From Trochalopteron elliotii (taxonomy: Eukaryota; Chordata; Aves; Passeriformes; Leiothrichidae), in NCBI GenBank assembly GCA_024734555.1, contig JANPWX010000073.1, forward strand, positions 1,426,465 to 1,490,464: 64,000 nucleotides of DNA, in the 5' to 3' direction. How positions within the stretch are numbered: the stretch's first letter is position 1; each line of letters begins with the position of its first letter. The notes beneath the pieces are model-generated. The model was not told where the DNA came from. It saw nothing but the letters and a program-made list of their open reading frames with translations, and ran no database searches. This document shows positions 48,060 through 59,839 of this stretch, piece after piece. A program made the position numbers and the translations under genes.

Positions 48060-49160
48060 AACGGGAGCTGTAATCAAAGCATCTGGCAAGAGTCATGGCC
48101 TTGATGCAGTTAGGTAATTAGTTGGATCCCTGGCATCCTGGGATTGCCACCTTCCTCATCTGTCCTTTTGCAAAGGAGAAGTTCTGGAGTCAGCTGCACA
48201 ACATAATCGCATCAGTGGCCATTGGGATTAGCTCTGGGCTTTACAAGGCAAGTAAGCAGCTCAGACAAGATGGAGAGAGCAAGAGCTCCTGTCTTTGAAG
48301 CTGATTTGGAGATAAGTAATTCCACAAAAGGGTGACACAAAAATGTGAGCAATAATAACAATAATAATTAATCTTCTTAATCAGGCAATCGTCTCACAGC
48401 AAGCAGAGCTTTTAATGAATTTAGTCCTATGTGTTACTCTATGACACACAAACCATTTGAGTCAATAGCACCTTTTCCTTTAGCAGGCTTTGAATCAGAA
48501 ACTCTGGCCAAAGAGCTGGGTACCCTGTTTTGATGTAACTGCCATTCCTGAGCATTTACTGAATGACTGGCAGGAATGTGAGAGCTGCCTGTCCAGTGGA
48601 CTGCCATGATTTTTTGTTCAGGTGCTGTGTACTCATCTTACACAACCAGCATTCAGACTTGCCTAGCTGTGCTTTTTCTCTCTGATGGGGTGGCTGTCAA
48701 GTTTTCCAGAGGGCCATACAAAATCTTCCAGTGCAGGTAGTTTAGCTGATACAAGGAGTCAGCACCACGGTGCTCCTGACTTTGTTTCTCTCCCCAGGGA
48801 CAGTCTTGCAAACCAAAGCCATTTGTGTTAATGTTCGCAGAAAGCGAGTAAAACGGGCCACGAACACAATCAAAACAAATCTGCTGTTTATATTTGAATG
48901 ACTGTTTGGTCATGCTCTAATAGCAATAATCATCAGCAGTAGCAGCGGGGAGCCAGCATGCACGTTAACTGCATTACATTTTCATTTGACATGAGTAATT
49001 GTAACATTCACTGAAGTTGTTCTAATAGTTACGATACACTTGTTGGTCCACGAGGTGGAAAGTGGTAGAAGGCCAAATTAAGGTAGTTTGTCTGACTCTC
49101 ACTAATGAATTGCCCTACTCGCAACTGATAATGTAGCAGAAGTAATTCAACTATTGCTGA
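48060..49160. promoter_or_regulatory. Candidate developmental enhancer block (AT-rich, motif-dense)
   Basis: Two motif-dense, repeat-free sections, 48060-48460 and 48820-49160, hold many homeodomain-type cores (GGTAATTAG, AATAATTAATC, GAGTAATTG, AATAGTTACG), a GAGATAAACGGG GATA/forkhead-like string and AAAGCGAGTAAAACGGGCC with retained CpGs. A CTCF-like but mismatched CCACGAGGTGGAAA lies at 49048-49061. No open frame of note crosses the block. The composition resembles ultra-conserved vertebrate enhancers. Without alignment this remains inference. Confidence 0.35.
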
Positions 49161-52100
49161 TTATTTTTAAACTATATTTAAGGCACATCAGCCATTTCCT
49201 CTACTGCACGAGTACATGTGATGATTGGAGATGGGCCCAGGCAGGAGGTGGTGTGAGTGCTGGATGCAACATCTGGATTTGGTTTACAGCTCTTCATCTC
49301 TGTTTGCAAACTAAATTAATACCCTGTTTCGAGCCAGTCCCATGTTGTGTAGAGAAAAGGCAAGAATCAATTCTGTTAAACAAAGAAAATTCCCAGCTAA
49401 TAAATAGATCAACGCAGTCTCCAGCCTAATAATGCTCTGTCAGGTTTCCTTAAGTCTTGCCCTGGTCTGAGGTAGGGGATATTAGATTGTATCACTGGTG
49501 GTTCAGATGGGGATCTGAGGTCCACTGGGTTTCAGGTCAAAGTGCCCAGGCTGAAAGCTGAGCCCTGAGGCTCCATTTCAATGCCATCTCTAGTCATAAA
49601 TGCCATGTTTGCTTTCCTATTCTCTAAATCAACAAAACAAAACAAACCGTTCTGGGGATCTCACAACAGGAGCCTTTCCATACCTACAGGAGATGCACAC
49701 AGGCCAGTCTGGCCTCTGCCTCGGTGTGCTCCCTGCAGCCTCCCACTGCTCCTGGCCGGCTGCTCGCCACCGCCCCGGGGTGACCTCCCTGCTTAGCACC
49801 CTGCAGCTTTTGCTCACGTTCACAGCAGGCTCTAAACGAACTAGAATGAGGCTCCAATTACAGTTTTAACGAGGATGAAAATCCTGATTCCCATCTCGTG
49901 CTGAGTTCCCAGCTGTAGGAATTTATCAGATTGTTCCAGCCGGGCGGACTCCGGCTCCTGGCTCTGCCGTGGCCTCTGCTGGGCAGTGCCTGCTGGCTGT
50001 GCTGCAGAGAGCAGAGTGCTCTCTGCTCAGCCAGGCCAGGCTGATCTCTCACAGGGCAGCGAGCAGTCATTTTGTTCACTCATCTGCTCACATTACGGTG
50101 GTATAATGATTTCCTAATTGCTTCTATTAAGCACATCCGAAAACAGCTACCTGTCCACCTGCCAGACTGTACTGGGGGCCATGTGGGATTGAAAACAGAG
50201 CCCTGGAAGCCCCCTTGGACAGTATCTCTAAGGATTCAATTTTTGTTTCCAATCAAGGATGAAGCCAAACCCTTAATGCAAGTCTTTGCGTAAATCATAG
50301 CTAGGTTCTGTACAGGGGCCAAGATGGGGGCCAGCCCCATCCAGCATCTCCTTCCTCCAGCTCTGCCCTGTGGCATCCAGACTCACCCAAAGCATTCCTA
50401 TGCTCAGCTTGACTCAGATGGATCCTCCACCTGGATAATCTCCACCTGTCATGAAACCAGTCTGGCCTGAGGGCTTCCTATGTGCTCCCTCTGCCTTCCT
50501 CTTGGGTCTGTGTGTGCTCAGCCCTCATCAGTCCTACCTGCTCTCCCCCATCTTCTGCCCTTTAGTCTCATCTCTCTCCCTCATTCTGTCACGTGGTTCA
50601 CAAGGTAATGCCAAGTCTGTCTTGCACGTGCCCAGCACAAGGCAGCCCCACACCAGCCTGATCCTGCTGAACCCTGGCATAGAGGGGAAAGGAGGGGGAA
50701 GGATGGAAATGCAACTGAAATGAAGAAGGGAAATACAGTTGGGGAGTTGGCACAGGTGCTTGCCGTGTAGTGCCAGGCAGCATTTTCAGACGGCAGCAGC
50801 ACGTGGTGAACATCACTTTGCATATGAAAATCTAGTTAAGCTAACGAGGTCCTTAATTAGGGCTTTTATTATCTTTTAATTCTTTGCTTAAAGGAAAGTG
50901 ATTACAAAGCTCATCTTTATGATACAGCAAACTAATCTTTCATTTCTGAAGTGTTTCCTTTCCTTCTCTTACCACAATAATGGGGAAAGGGAAGGAAAGA
51001 AAAAGGATGGAGAGGTGGGTGCAGAAAGGGAAACAAAACTCTGAGAAGGCCGCAAAGCAGAGGGTTTGAACCTGCGTGCACTTGCAATACCTTTTTCATG
51101 AGGATCAGGAAGAGCCTCGGGAACCTGTGACTCAGTAGCTGGGAATGAGTGGGTGAGAGAAGCAAAATATCAAAAAGGCAGTGTCACAGCAAGAGGTGGT
51201 TGGCTTTTGCTGCAGGATCTGGACACCTCTGGCCCTGGCACAGGGCTTGCTGCTCCTTGGTGCCACTCAGCCACACCAAGTGGCTCAGAGGGCTTTGTAC
51301 ATTAATCCCATAGATGACTTCTTAAAGGGACTTCCATAAAGGCCCCACTGATATCAAAGCAGAGCAACTAGGGCTGTAGGTCTCCTGTCTGCTCCTCTAG
51401 ATGCCTCCAGACTGCACAGCCTATGAAACTGGAGGATGAATGGAGGTGATTAGAAACAAGCACATGCTGAAAAGCTCTGCCAGGGTCTTCTGCCCATCAC
51501 CCTTCACCCCCAGCTTTCCCAGCCTGTGGCTCCCTTCACAGCTTTCCTAGTGTATTTCAGATCTAATGACTGGTACCCTTTATGTCCTTCCACATTTCCT
51601 ACAGGCCTGCTAATTTTTTCCCATCCTGTTAGATCCTCTGGCATACTGATGCTGGGCTTCACGCAGAGAGTACTTTATACACTGGATCTTGACTTGTTAT
51701 CACAGTCCTGTGAGTCTGACAAACATACCACACTTTCTGTCTTTTGTGATATGGACATTTGTTGGAATCTGCTAAATTCATGTTTCTTGTGAACACTGCC
51801 AACTTGGAACCTTGGTTACTGCTTCCCTTTACCCACCTCTAAAGGCACAATATGTGATGACACAAAGCCATATCTCCTAGTGGGGGGATGGTGATAGAGC
51901 TCTCCAAAGCAAAGCGTGTAAGGTGGGGTCACCTACCCAAAAATGAGAAGCTTGAGAACCTCCAGGTGGGAACTCCATTGAGGCAAATTCTGTGAGCCAA
52001 GATTGATCAGGTGCCCCGCTGCAGCTTGTGCATCCCAGTGCTGATGGAGGAGGAATCCTTTGGATGGATATAAAAATAAAGTGTGGATCATTTTTTGCCA

Positions 52101-52899
52101 TTAGAGATCATGTGCTATTTCCTATAAAAGCAGGGATGTTAACATCAATTTCACCAAATTCCAATACAAGTCATTGCATGCTACTTTCTGAATTTTTTCT
52201 CTTTGCAATTAAAAATTCTGTCTCTTCTCCTTTTCTTTTCCAGTCTGCTTCAGCACTGCAAAGCAGTTGCTTCATTCCATACCACAGCCACATTTCAGTT
52301 TTTGCTGATACGATCTTTACTGTATGTGTTTAGAATGTATCAGAAAACACAGTTTGATGTGTTAATGCTATCCACTTCTCACTGCCATGATAGCAATGTT
52401 TGCTGTGCACTTTTTAATCCAATTACAATCCAAATGAAAATAAAATAAATTTTACAACCTTCAACTTGCAGTTGAAACTAGGAACATTGTGTGTTAGACA
52501 CTAAGCATCAAACAGCAATTTGTGCCTTTGAATTCTTTTTCCCTGGTAAAAAATCATCAGCTTTATCTATGAAGTTGTAGATGATGCCAAAGACAAATGG
52601 ACTGATTTTGCAAGGTGCTTACTGTCTGCATTTCCAACTCAAGCTAATGCTTAGTATCTGTGAAAATTAGGCAAGACATTTTTTTACAACCACTTTGAAG
52701 TGCTTTGTAGTCTCTTTTCTCCATATCTTTCATATTTATCTAGATTGAAGCAAGTTTAGAGGAGCAAATAAAATTACTAGAACTTCTTTGTCAACCTGGA
52801 AATAGTTTCTGTCTGTTCTGCTTAGAAATCTCAGTGTAAACAGGTAAGATGAGCATGTATTACAGCTTTTCAGAAAATATCATTATGATATTTTTAAGC
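49161..52899. other. Unique non-coding DNA, partly GC-rich
   Basis: 49690-50060 is GC-richer, with CpGs near 49766, 49772 and 49941. The AT-rich piece 50815-50935 (TGCATATGAAAATC, CCTTAATTAGGGC, GATTACAAAG) looks like a small conserved element. The open frames are all under about 105 codons and lack domains. Confidence 0.45.
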
Positions 52900-53095
52900 T
52901 GGTGGATTAGTCTTTAACTATTTATTTCCATGTTCGTATTAATCGCATTAATCTCCTCAATACCAGGTAGCTTAATTTTCCAATAATTCCTTAAGGACAT
53001 ATTGACCCTAGTTAGAATTGGAATGAATAATGGAATACAGTTTATCATATTCATTAATCTCTGCAGATCTAATTTGCATTGTAATGTGGATATCC
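52900..53095. promoter_or_regulatory. Candidate conserved non-coding element
   Basis: AT-rich and motif-dense: GTATTAATCGCATTAATC, GTAGCTTAATTTTCC, CATTAATCTC and a TTTGCATTG octamer-like string, with no simple repeats. A TAATCGCATTAATC arrangement gives closely spaced homeodomain (Otx/Pitx-type TAATC) cores. Inferred from motifs only. Confidence 0.3.
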
Positions 53096-56000
53096 TGCTG
53101 TTGCTTTTGTTTTACCTGGAGCCCCAGTTAAGTAATCTTTGCCCAAACTCTGGCCACAATGTTTGAGACACCAGGTATTTTATTTTCTGGATCAGCATCC
53201 CTTTCTGGCTTCCTGCAATACTTGCCATAGTCTTCCATTGCATTAACTTCCCTGTACCCAAATTAAAACATCATCCATTAAAAGTCTGACATCTCATAAT
53301 CCCTCAAAGATCTGTGCAATTACTCTTTGTAATACCTTGGGATCAGAACTTTTACCAAATGGCCTTTGCTTAAATTCACCGTATAGTATCTAAATGGTGT
53401 ATTGAAAATCACTAGCTTAGAGCCCAAGCTAACCTTTTTTTCTTCAAAAAATGACTGTTTTACATTAATTCTTTAGAATATTTTTATTTTTCTACTAAGA
53501 TTTTAGCTGTCCTTACTTTAGTGATTTTGATCAGATGCTACACTGACTTTATGGCTTCATTTCAGTTATGTGAATCGATACACATCCATAGCATATTTGA
53601 CTCCTCACTTGCAATCACGTAATTCTTTCAAACTATAAATTGTTCTTCTGTACCAATAAATGCTTGCTTTTTTCCCTATTATTAAATTCAGTTTTCCTGC
53701 TCTTTAGGGCAAACAGTGCCTTTTTTCTGGATGGGCATCACATGGGAATGATTAATTTATCAAAGTGGTGTTTGGAGATGTGAGGATTGTGTAGTCTGTT
53801 TAGGATTCTGTAGTGCTTATAACACACATCACTTTTTACTAACTTGGACTGTGTCATTTTCAAGTCCCAGTATTTTCCCTGGAACATACTGCAGTCACCC
53901 AATTTAAAATAATACAACCATGCCATTAATGTTTAGCCATGCTTGCCTGTCTGAGCCATTTATTTTGCACTCTGTGTCACAGAAATATATATACCATTGT
54001 CTCTCTGTTCTCTAAATGTGTAGACACTCTTGGTTTTAATGTATCTGCTGCAAGCCTGATTTTTTTTTTTTAATTTTTTTTTTTGTCTTTGCATTTATAT
54101 ATTTATATGTTTGTGGCTAGGGAACTGTGATTATCCGAGTAACTTTTATTTCCCTTCTGGATTCTTCTTTGGATTGCCTTAATCTCCAGCTTTCTGAAAT
54201 GATGCAGTATGGATACTCATTCATCACTGAGTCACACAGAGCACAACTGCACATTCCACTGCCTTTTAAAGTGTCTCTCTTCCTGTATGAAGATTATATA
54301 CCCTCTTCTTCAGAGGTTTGCATCCATCTGGGGTCTGATCCAATGCCCCCAAAAGCCTGTGGAATCATCCTAGTTGCCTTCAATAGGTTTTAAATAAGGC
54401 TTCAGTCATTTTGTCCCAGGGCTACAAATTTCTCTTTCATTTAAGGCTTGTGGAGCTCTTCAAATTCATGTGACTGAGCTTAAATTTCTCTCCAGTCCCC
54501 AGTGCATCAGCTAGATCAATTACCCATGGTTGCAATGTTTTTAAATGGTCACATTTGGTATAGTAGCAGCTTCTCTCTCTGATTTTCAGAGCCTGAGCCA
54601 AATCCTCCCCAGTTGCTTCTCCTCCCATGCAAAAGCAGTGCATGCCAACAAACACCACTGAGTCCACCGTGTGTATGGTACTGCAGCTTTATAAGAGCCT
54701 CCTCTGAAGCTTATTGGGACTGGGCAACCATTCAAACTCTTCCTGATGCTCTCTTTTCTGTTCAGATTTCTTGACAATTTAGAGAATTTGGGGGAAATAA
54801 ACACTCCCATCTCTAACTTGTGTCAGGGTTCAGTGGGCACTAAGGAAGAGCAACACTGTTGTCATGAAAAGGAAGATTATGCTCTTTTACATGAGGGTAT
54901 ACTTGGCATCCTGGAGACATTTGAGTGATCCTGGGCATGCTTGGAATTTTAGTGCACATGGCATTTTCACAGTCCATCCTGTGTTAATGTAATGCCCTGT
55001 CAGCTCCAAAAACTAGGTCTGAAACTAAACACCCCCAGGGTTAGACAAAGCATCCAGCCCGGGACTGAACCAAGTCTGGCTACAAGCCATAAAGATACAA
55101 CCTCTTTGGATGAGAAACAAGGCAAAAAGCTGAAAGCTGCAAGCCAGCCTTCCTAGCTGCCATGAACAAGACAAGATGAAACACAGGAAAAAAGAATTAA
55201 CTATGAGGCATCCATCAAAGTCTTTCTCAAGGTGAATAATTACACTCTCTGTTAATTACACGTAGTACCATAGCTTGGCTTTCATGATATATGTCAGGTT
55301 TTATTGCTCTTGTTGTCAGTTTCTGGATGTCATAACTCTGCTCCCCAGCAGCCTGTCTTCAGGATATGCTATGGTAAATGAATTCCATAAAAAAAGAATT
55401 TGCTAATGTTTGTTTCCCCAGGAACAGCAGTGCAATAGGCTTGTTGCAGACCTTGCACCAAGCTCTCCCAGCAGGATGGAGCTCAGAGCTGGTTTATTTC
55501 TGCACCTTCTACAGGGCCCTGAGATTAAACCTGAGTAGCAAACCTGAGTAATTCTTGCTACAGCAGACAGGGAGGTGTTTCTTTGTACAGGATTTATCAT
55601 GCTGCCTCTAATCTCATTCATAAACCTGACTGGGCACCATTGTTGCCTTAGGTTATCCCTGGCTCTCCTAACCCACCCTAACACCCTGGGCTTGCAGCAT
55701 TTTAGAGGTCTTCTCACTCTAGTGTGGGGTTTCACAGCTCTCTCCCTGCATATTGGCAAGTCTCATTTTCGATACTCTGCTTATTTTTCTTTCAGAAGTG
55801 TTTCTTGGATGAATTTTGTTTACAATTGTGGAATCACAGAAATAAGCAATGAAAAAATGTATGTGCTTATAAAAGTCCTGTCAGCCTGAACTCATCCAAC
55901 CAAGGAGAATTATCAGTATTATTTGGCTTTGCTTTGTCATACCAAATGATTTACTAGCCAGCTTTTGAAGAGCATATGAATTCTTGGAAGAGTTATGGTA

Positions 56001-56879
56001 GGACATTGTGTTTCAACTTATTCAAATAGAAATGCGTGAGGATGCTGTCATTTTGTCCCTTTCCTTGCCAAAAATAAATACATTTCATTTCACTTCTGAA
56101 ATTTTTAATTTTCTCTAGCCATGGGGAAATTTTTATGTTTAGTCCATGGGCTGAAATATGTTCTCATAAATTTTGTTTTGAGTACGTTTGCATAAGGAAC
56201 AAATTAATCAAAAATGTCTATGTGCCAAAATTTCATGAAGAAGCATTGCCAAATTTTTGCTGCAAATAATTTGTCCAGCTCTGGTGATCAAAATGAATAA
56301 GAAAGAGAATAAGTTCTCACAAAAGTTTTTGTGTCTGGTTCTTCCATTTTCTTGGTTATGGTTAGTATTTGCAGGCCTGAAAATACTTACTGTATTTAAT
56401 ACCCCTGTGAAATAATAGGAGTTAACTTTTCCTTTCTCATGGGAGGTTCAGAAAGGGGGAGACTAAAGATGGGTCAAACCACCCAAATGAAATAGCCAGT
56501 TTAAGATGGGATGCAGTGTTGTCTGGACTGCTGATCTTTCTCTGTAGCCTGTATAGGGAGCTTATGATAGAAATCCATCTTGAAGGTATGATGTTAGACT
56601 AGATGAATCCTGCTCTGTATGGTGGGCATCCATGGGAGCTGTCTGTGACTCTGCAGGAAATCTCTGGCAGAGCAAGGAAATGAAACTGCTACAGGGATCC
56701 CAGGCAAATCATGGGATCTTCTTCCTTCTGTGGCATTTCAGGCATCCTCTGCTCTCACAGATTTCATAATAGAGAAGTGCTGATGCAAGCCAGCTAGCAG
56801 TCCAGGTAGAATAGCACTCACATTGTAAGCCAGTAGAAAAATAAGCACTCTGAGCACAGAACAGATGCACTGATGCAGA
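53096..56879. other. AT-rich non-coding DNA, nothing recognised
   Basis: A T-rich tract lies at 54060-54084. The frames reach 118 codons (minus, 55403-55759) and lack domains. A TTAGACTAGATGA string near 56595 resembles a CR1 3' end but has too little flanking support to call. Confidence 0.5.
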
Positions 56880-57020
56880 GGATCAAAGCCAAAAAACATC
56901 TTGGCTTTCTGAGGCAAGTCTGGGTCAATATTGGTCTTATCTAGCCATGCCTTGAGCAGGAGGTTGGACTAGAGACCTTGAGAGACTCCTTTTCACCTGC
57001 AGGGTTCTGCAAGTCTCTGA
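56880..57020 (+). mobile_element. CR1 LINE 3'-end fragment, plus strand
   Basis: GAGGTTGGACTAGAGACCTTG (56960-56980), followed by an AGAGACTCCTTTTCACCTGC block, matches the CR1 3' non-coding signature (ggttggactagatgacctcc, then aggtcccttccaacc). Only about 140 bp is recognisable and the terminal octamer repeats are missing or worn. Confidence 0.55.
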
Positions 57021-57562
57021 CTCCCTGTTTGTTCTGTGCCCTGGTCTCCAGTGCTGCTCTGTGGCTGTCACATGCACCATGTGCTGTAAGCTCTTTCCCA
57101 CCAACCACACTGGAGGCACTGAAGATCACTGTGACCTGTTATTGGTGAAATCCTGAAGCCCTCAGTGTCCATCCTGATCAAATGCTCCTAACACAGTGGT
57201 GTAGAGACATCCTGGAAGCACTCTGAGTTCCAGAGAGAAGTGCCAGGGAACAGTGATCCTTTAGGTACTCAGAAAGGCTTGTGAGCAGCCCTCAGAGACG
57301 CTTTGCTTGTGCTCATAGGAAGTAGTTGGGCATACCATCTCTCTGGTGTTCCCCCTTCTACGGGGGCTCTCAGGAAATACAGGAGGGTTGCACAGGCCAG
57401 GGCAGGCCATGGCTTTGCTCCCTACAGCCTTAGAACATTTCCCACTGAACCAGCACCTCAGCTGCCAGCTGTGCCCACAAGCCAGCAGCCTCAGCCCTGG
57501 CCCTTGCAGCTCATGGTGTGGAGGCTGTTCGGGGAGTGGGGGGGATACCTCTTCCTTCCTGC
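57021..57562. other. Unique non-coding DNA, nothing recognised
   Basis: Moderately GC-rich. The 161-codon plus-strand frame that starts at 57346 runs into the neighbouring LTR and is incidental. Confidence 0.5.
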
Positions 57563-57567
57563 CTTGC
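57563..57567. repeat. Left target-site duplication of the solo LTR
   Basis: CTTGC directly precedes the TG terminus of the LTR and is identical to 58152-58156. Confidence 0.85.
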
Positions 57568-58151
57568 TGTAGAGGCCTAACCCTGGCTGGATGCCCACCA
57601 AAGCCACTCTATCCCTCCCCTGCACAAGTAGACAGGGAAGACAAAATCCAACAGAGTTCATGGCTTGAGATACGGACCAGGAGAGATCACTCATCAAATA
57701 ACATCATGGCCAAAACAGACTCAGACTGGGGGATATTAACTCAATTTATTACCAATCAAAATGGGAGCAGAATAATGAGAAGTAAAATAAATCTTAAAAA
57801 TACCTTTTCCCCAGCCCTCCCTCATTCCTAAACTCTACTTCCTCCCCTCCAATGGTGCAGGGAGACAGGGAATGGGGCTGTGGTCAGTTGTTCCTGCTGT
57901 TGTTCAGGAAGAGGAATCGCTTCTCTCTTCTCTGGCCGCAATTATAGCAGCACAAGAACTTTTTTTTTCCTTCTTAAATTGTTATCACCATGGCACTACC
58001 AGCATTTCTGATTGGCTTAGCCTTGGCCAGCAGCAGGTCCAGCTGGCATTGGCTCTGCTGGACATGGGGGAAGCTTCTGGCAGTTTCTCACAGAAGCCAC
58101 CCCTGTAGCCCCCACTCTGCTACCAAAACCTGGCCACACAAGCCCAAGACA
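57568..58151 (-). mobile_element. Complete solo LTR of an avian endogenous retrovirus, minus strand
   Basis: The element is 584 bp with TG...CA termini (TGTAGAGGCC on the left, CCCAAGACA on the right) and an exact 5-bp duplication, CTTGC, on both sides. Read on the minus strand it starts TGTCTTGGGC. It then carries a CCAAT box (antisense of GATTGGC at 58010-58016), a TTTAA-type box near 57977 and an AATAAA poly(A) signal (antisense at 57745-57750), in the correct 5'-to-3' order. No gag, pol or env sequence is attached, so it is a product of LTR-LTR recombination. Compared with the copy at 10.9-11.8 kb it lacks most of the internal repeated section. A 5-bp duplication fits an ERVL- or ERV1-like integrase rather than the 6 bp usual for ERVK. 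Confidence 0.93.
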
Positions 58152-58156
58152 CTTGC
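58152..58156. repeat. Right target-site duplication of the solo LTR
   Basis: CTTGC directly follows the CA terminus of the LTR and is identical to 57563-57567. Confidence 0.85.
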
Positions 58157-59177
58157 TTTCCTTGTCCCTTAGAGTGGGCTGAGGGAGGAACAAGGCACAG
58201 CCTGGCATCCAGGATGGATCTTGCCCATGGCTCTTGTCATGCTTTCAGACCACTTGGCAGTGGTTTAGTTTCCTCTGGAAACCAGAGTATTTTCAAATAT
58301 GGCAGTGATAATTGCCTAAAATTGCTTTTAACCATGCTAAAATTACACATAATTCCTACAGCGGTGAATGAGATGCACTCTCATTTGTTATGTGGTCCAC
58401 AGTTCCATTTGGCTAGGACAATTGTAATGGCACCAACCCTTGGGGTTTCCCTGGTGTCTGGTAACTCATAGTCTTTCCTTTTTTGGAAGGGGAGGCCATC
58501 ACTGGACCTCTGTCTTTTTGCTACATTTCTGAAATTTGTATGGATGAAATAGTCGGAAAATCACTGGTTTTGTGTCAGGGCTAATTGAAACAGTCTCTTC
58601 TTTGATATCTTGGGTGACAGCAAGTCAAGCTATCCTCTGCCTTCTGCGGTCTCATGTATCTGCACCAAAATCATATGAAGCCAGATCCACAAAGGCAGGT
58701 ATGTCCTGAAGAGCCCAGGAAAGGTTGCTTTTTTTTTTTTTTTTTTTTCCCTGATGCATCCAGGAAAGGAATTTGGGTCTTTGTTTCAGTTCTCCATTCC
58801 TAAAGATGGAATCCATGTCTCTGTCTTTGAACTCAAGGCTGTTCTCTTGGTAGCTTCCAGGTTCCTCTGTGGTCACAGGGACAGTTCCTGCTATCACCAA
58901 GGTAATTTTTCTGCTAGTATGTAGTTCTGTAAGGTATTTTTACCATTCAGCCTCTCAAAGAAACTGCCTTAGCAGAATCTGCTGTCCTGGTTGTCAAGAA
59001 GTTGGAAAGGCTTGCTGTAGAAAATCAGTGGCATTTGGAGATGAGAGAAAAAAAAAATAACTCCAAATGTAAGTGATCTTAATGAAGCCCTTATACAGAT
59101 ATTTGTGTATTTATTGTTAGCTCTCTCTGTAAAAACTTGGTGTGTGGAGGAGTGATTTAATTCAATTACTTCAAGAT
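58157..59177. other. Unique non-coding DNA with a long T run
   Basis: A run of 20 T lies at 58729-58748, with no retroelement body recognised on either side. The short frames lack domains. Confidence 0.5.
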
Positions 59178-59363
59178 TGTGCTTAAAAGTATTCCCTTAA
59201 GATCTCAGCATGTCTCTTTACCCACCAACACATTCGAAGACAGTCTGCACAATGGAAATCTGAGATACCACATTCAATCTAAGTCCCACACAGTGTGTCT
59301 TGTTTTACCTAAACCAGCTTATGCCTTCTCTCTAGGAAAATGTTGCCCAGATGCTTGGGACTT

Positions 59364-59445
59364 TATAAAAGCACATATTAACAGTCTTTGAGTCTCAATA
59401 AAGGTTTTAGCTTTCTGTAATAAATACTGTCTTTGAGTTGATGTA
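59364..59445 (+). promoter_or_regulatory. TATA box and double poly(A)-signal cluster
   Basis: TATAAAAG at 59364-59371 is followed within about 50 bp by AATAAA at 59397-59402 and again at 59419-59424, with a GT/T-rich stretch (CTGTCTTTGAGTTGATG) just after. A poly(A) signal with downstream GT-rich sequence is the layout of a transcript 3' end. A TATA box so close upstream is also the layout of a retroviral LTR with a short R region. A 70-codon frame (59179-59391) ends just before the first signal but has no domain. Confidence 0.35.
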
Positions 59446-59839
59446 ACTCTTGCTATGACACAGTCTCTCACTGAAGCTCAGAAGGCAGGGGGCTGGTGAT
59501 TTCATCCTGCAGAGCAGTGACAGGGAAAACACATTTCAGGAAATACACCTGAAGCATGTCTTTTTCTGATTGCATCTCTCAAACATCATTTTTAGGGGAA
59601 AGCAAGGTTGATGCCAGCATTCAAAGTGAACAGTTCCAAAGAGCCTTAAAATAGGAACTGAAAGGGTCTTTAAAAACATCACGAGCCAATCTTTCTTCCT
59701 TGACGCAGTCACGTGTACATCCGTTATTCCTGACATATGATTTATTTGAAAGTTCAGTCCAGTATCAAAAAACTGTGCCCTTCTCAAGCAGTTTTCTAGT
59801 ACTTTCCTAAGCTTACCCACTGGGCTTTCATTCTGCTTG

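Noticed and set aside
49048..49061. CCACGAGGTGGAAA as a CTCF site
   Set aside because: The usually invariant C after GG is A here, so it is mentioned only as context for the enhancer-like block.
51060..51085. GGGTTTGAACCTGC string resembling a tRNA T-arm
   Set aside because: No A-box, acceptor stem or anticodon arm could be fitted upstream.
56520..56640. TTAGACTAGATGA string resembling a CR1 3' end
   Set aside because: Only about 13 bases match, with no supporting CR1 blocks on either side.
57346..57831. 161-codon plus-strand open frame
   Set aside because: It runs from unique DNA into the antisense strand of the solo LTR, so it is an accidental fusion.
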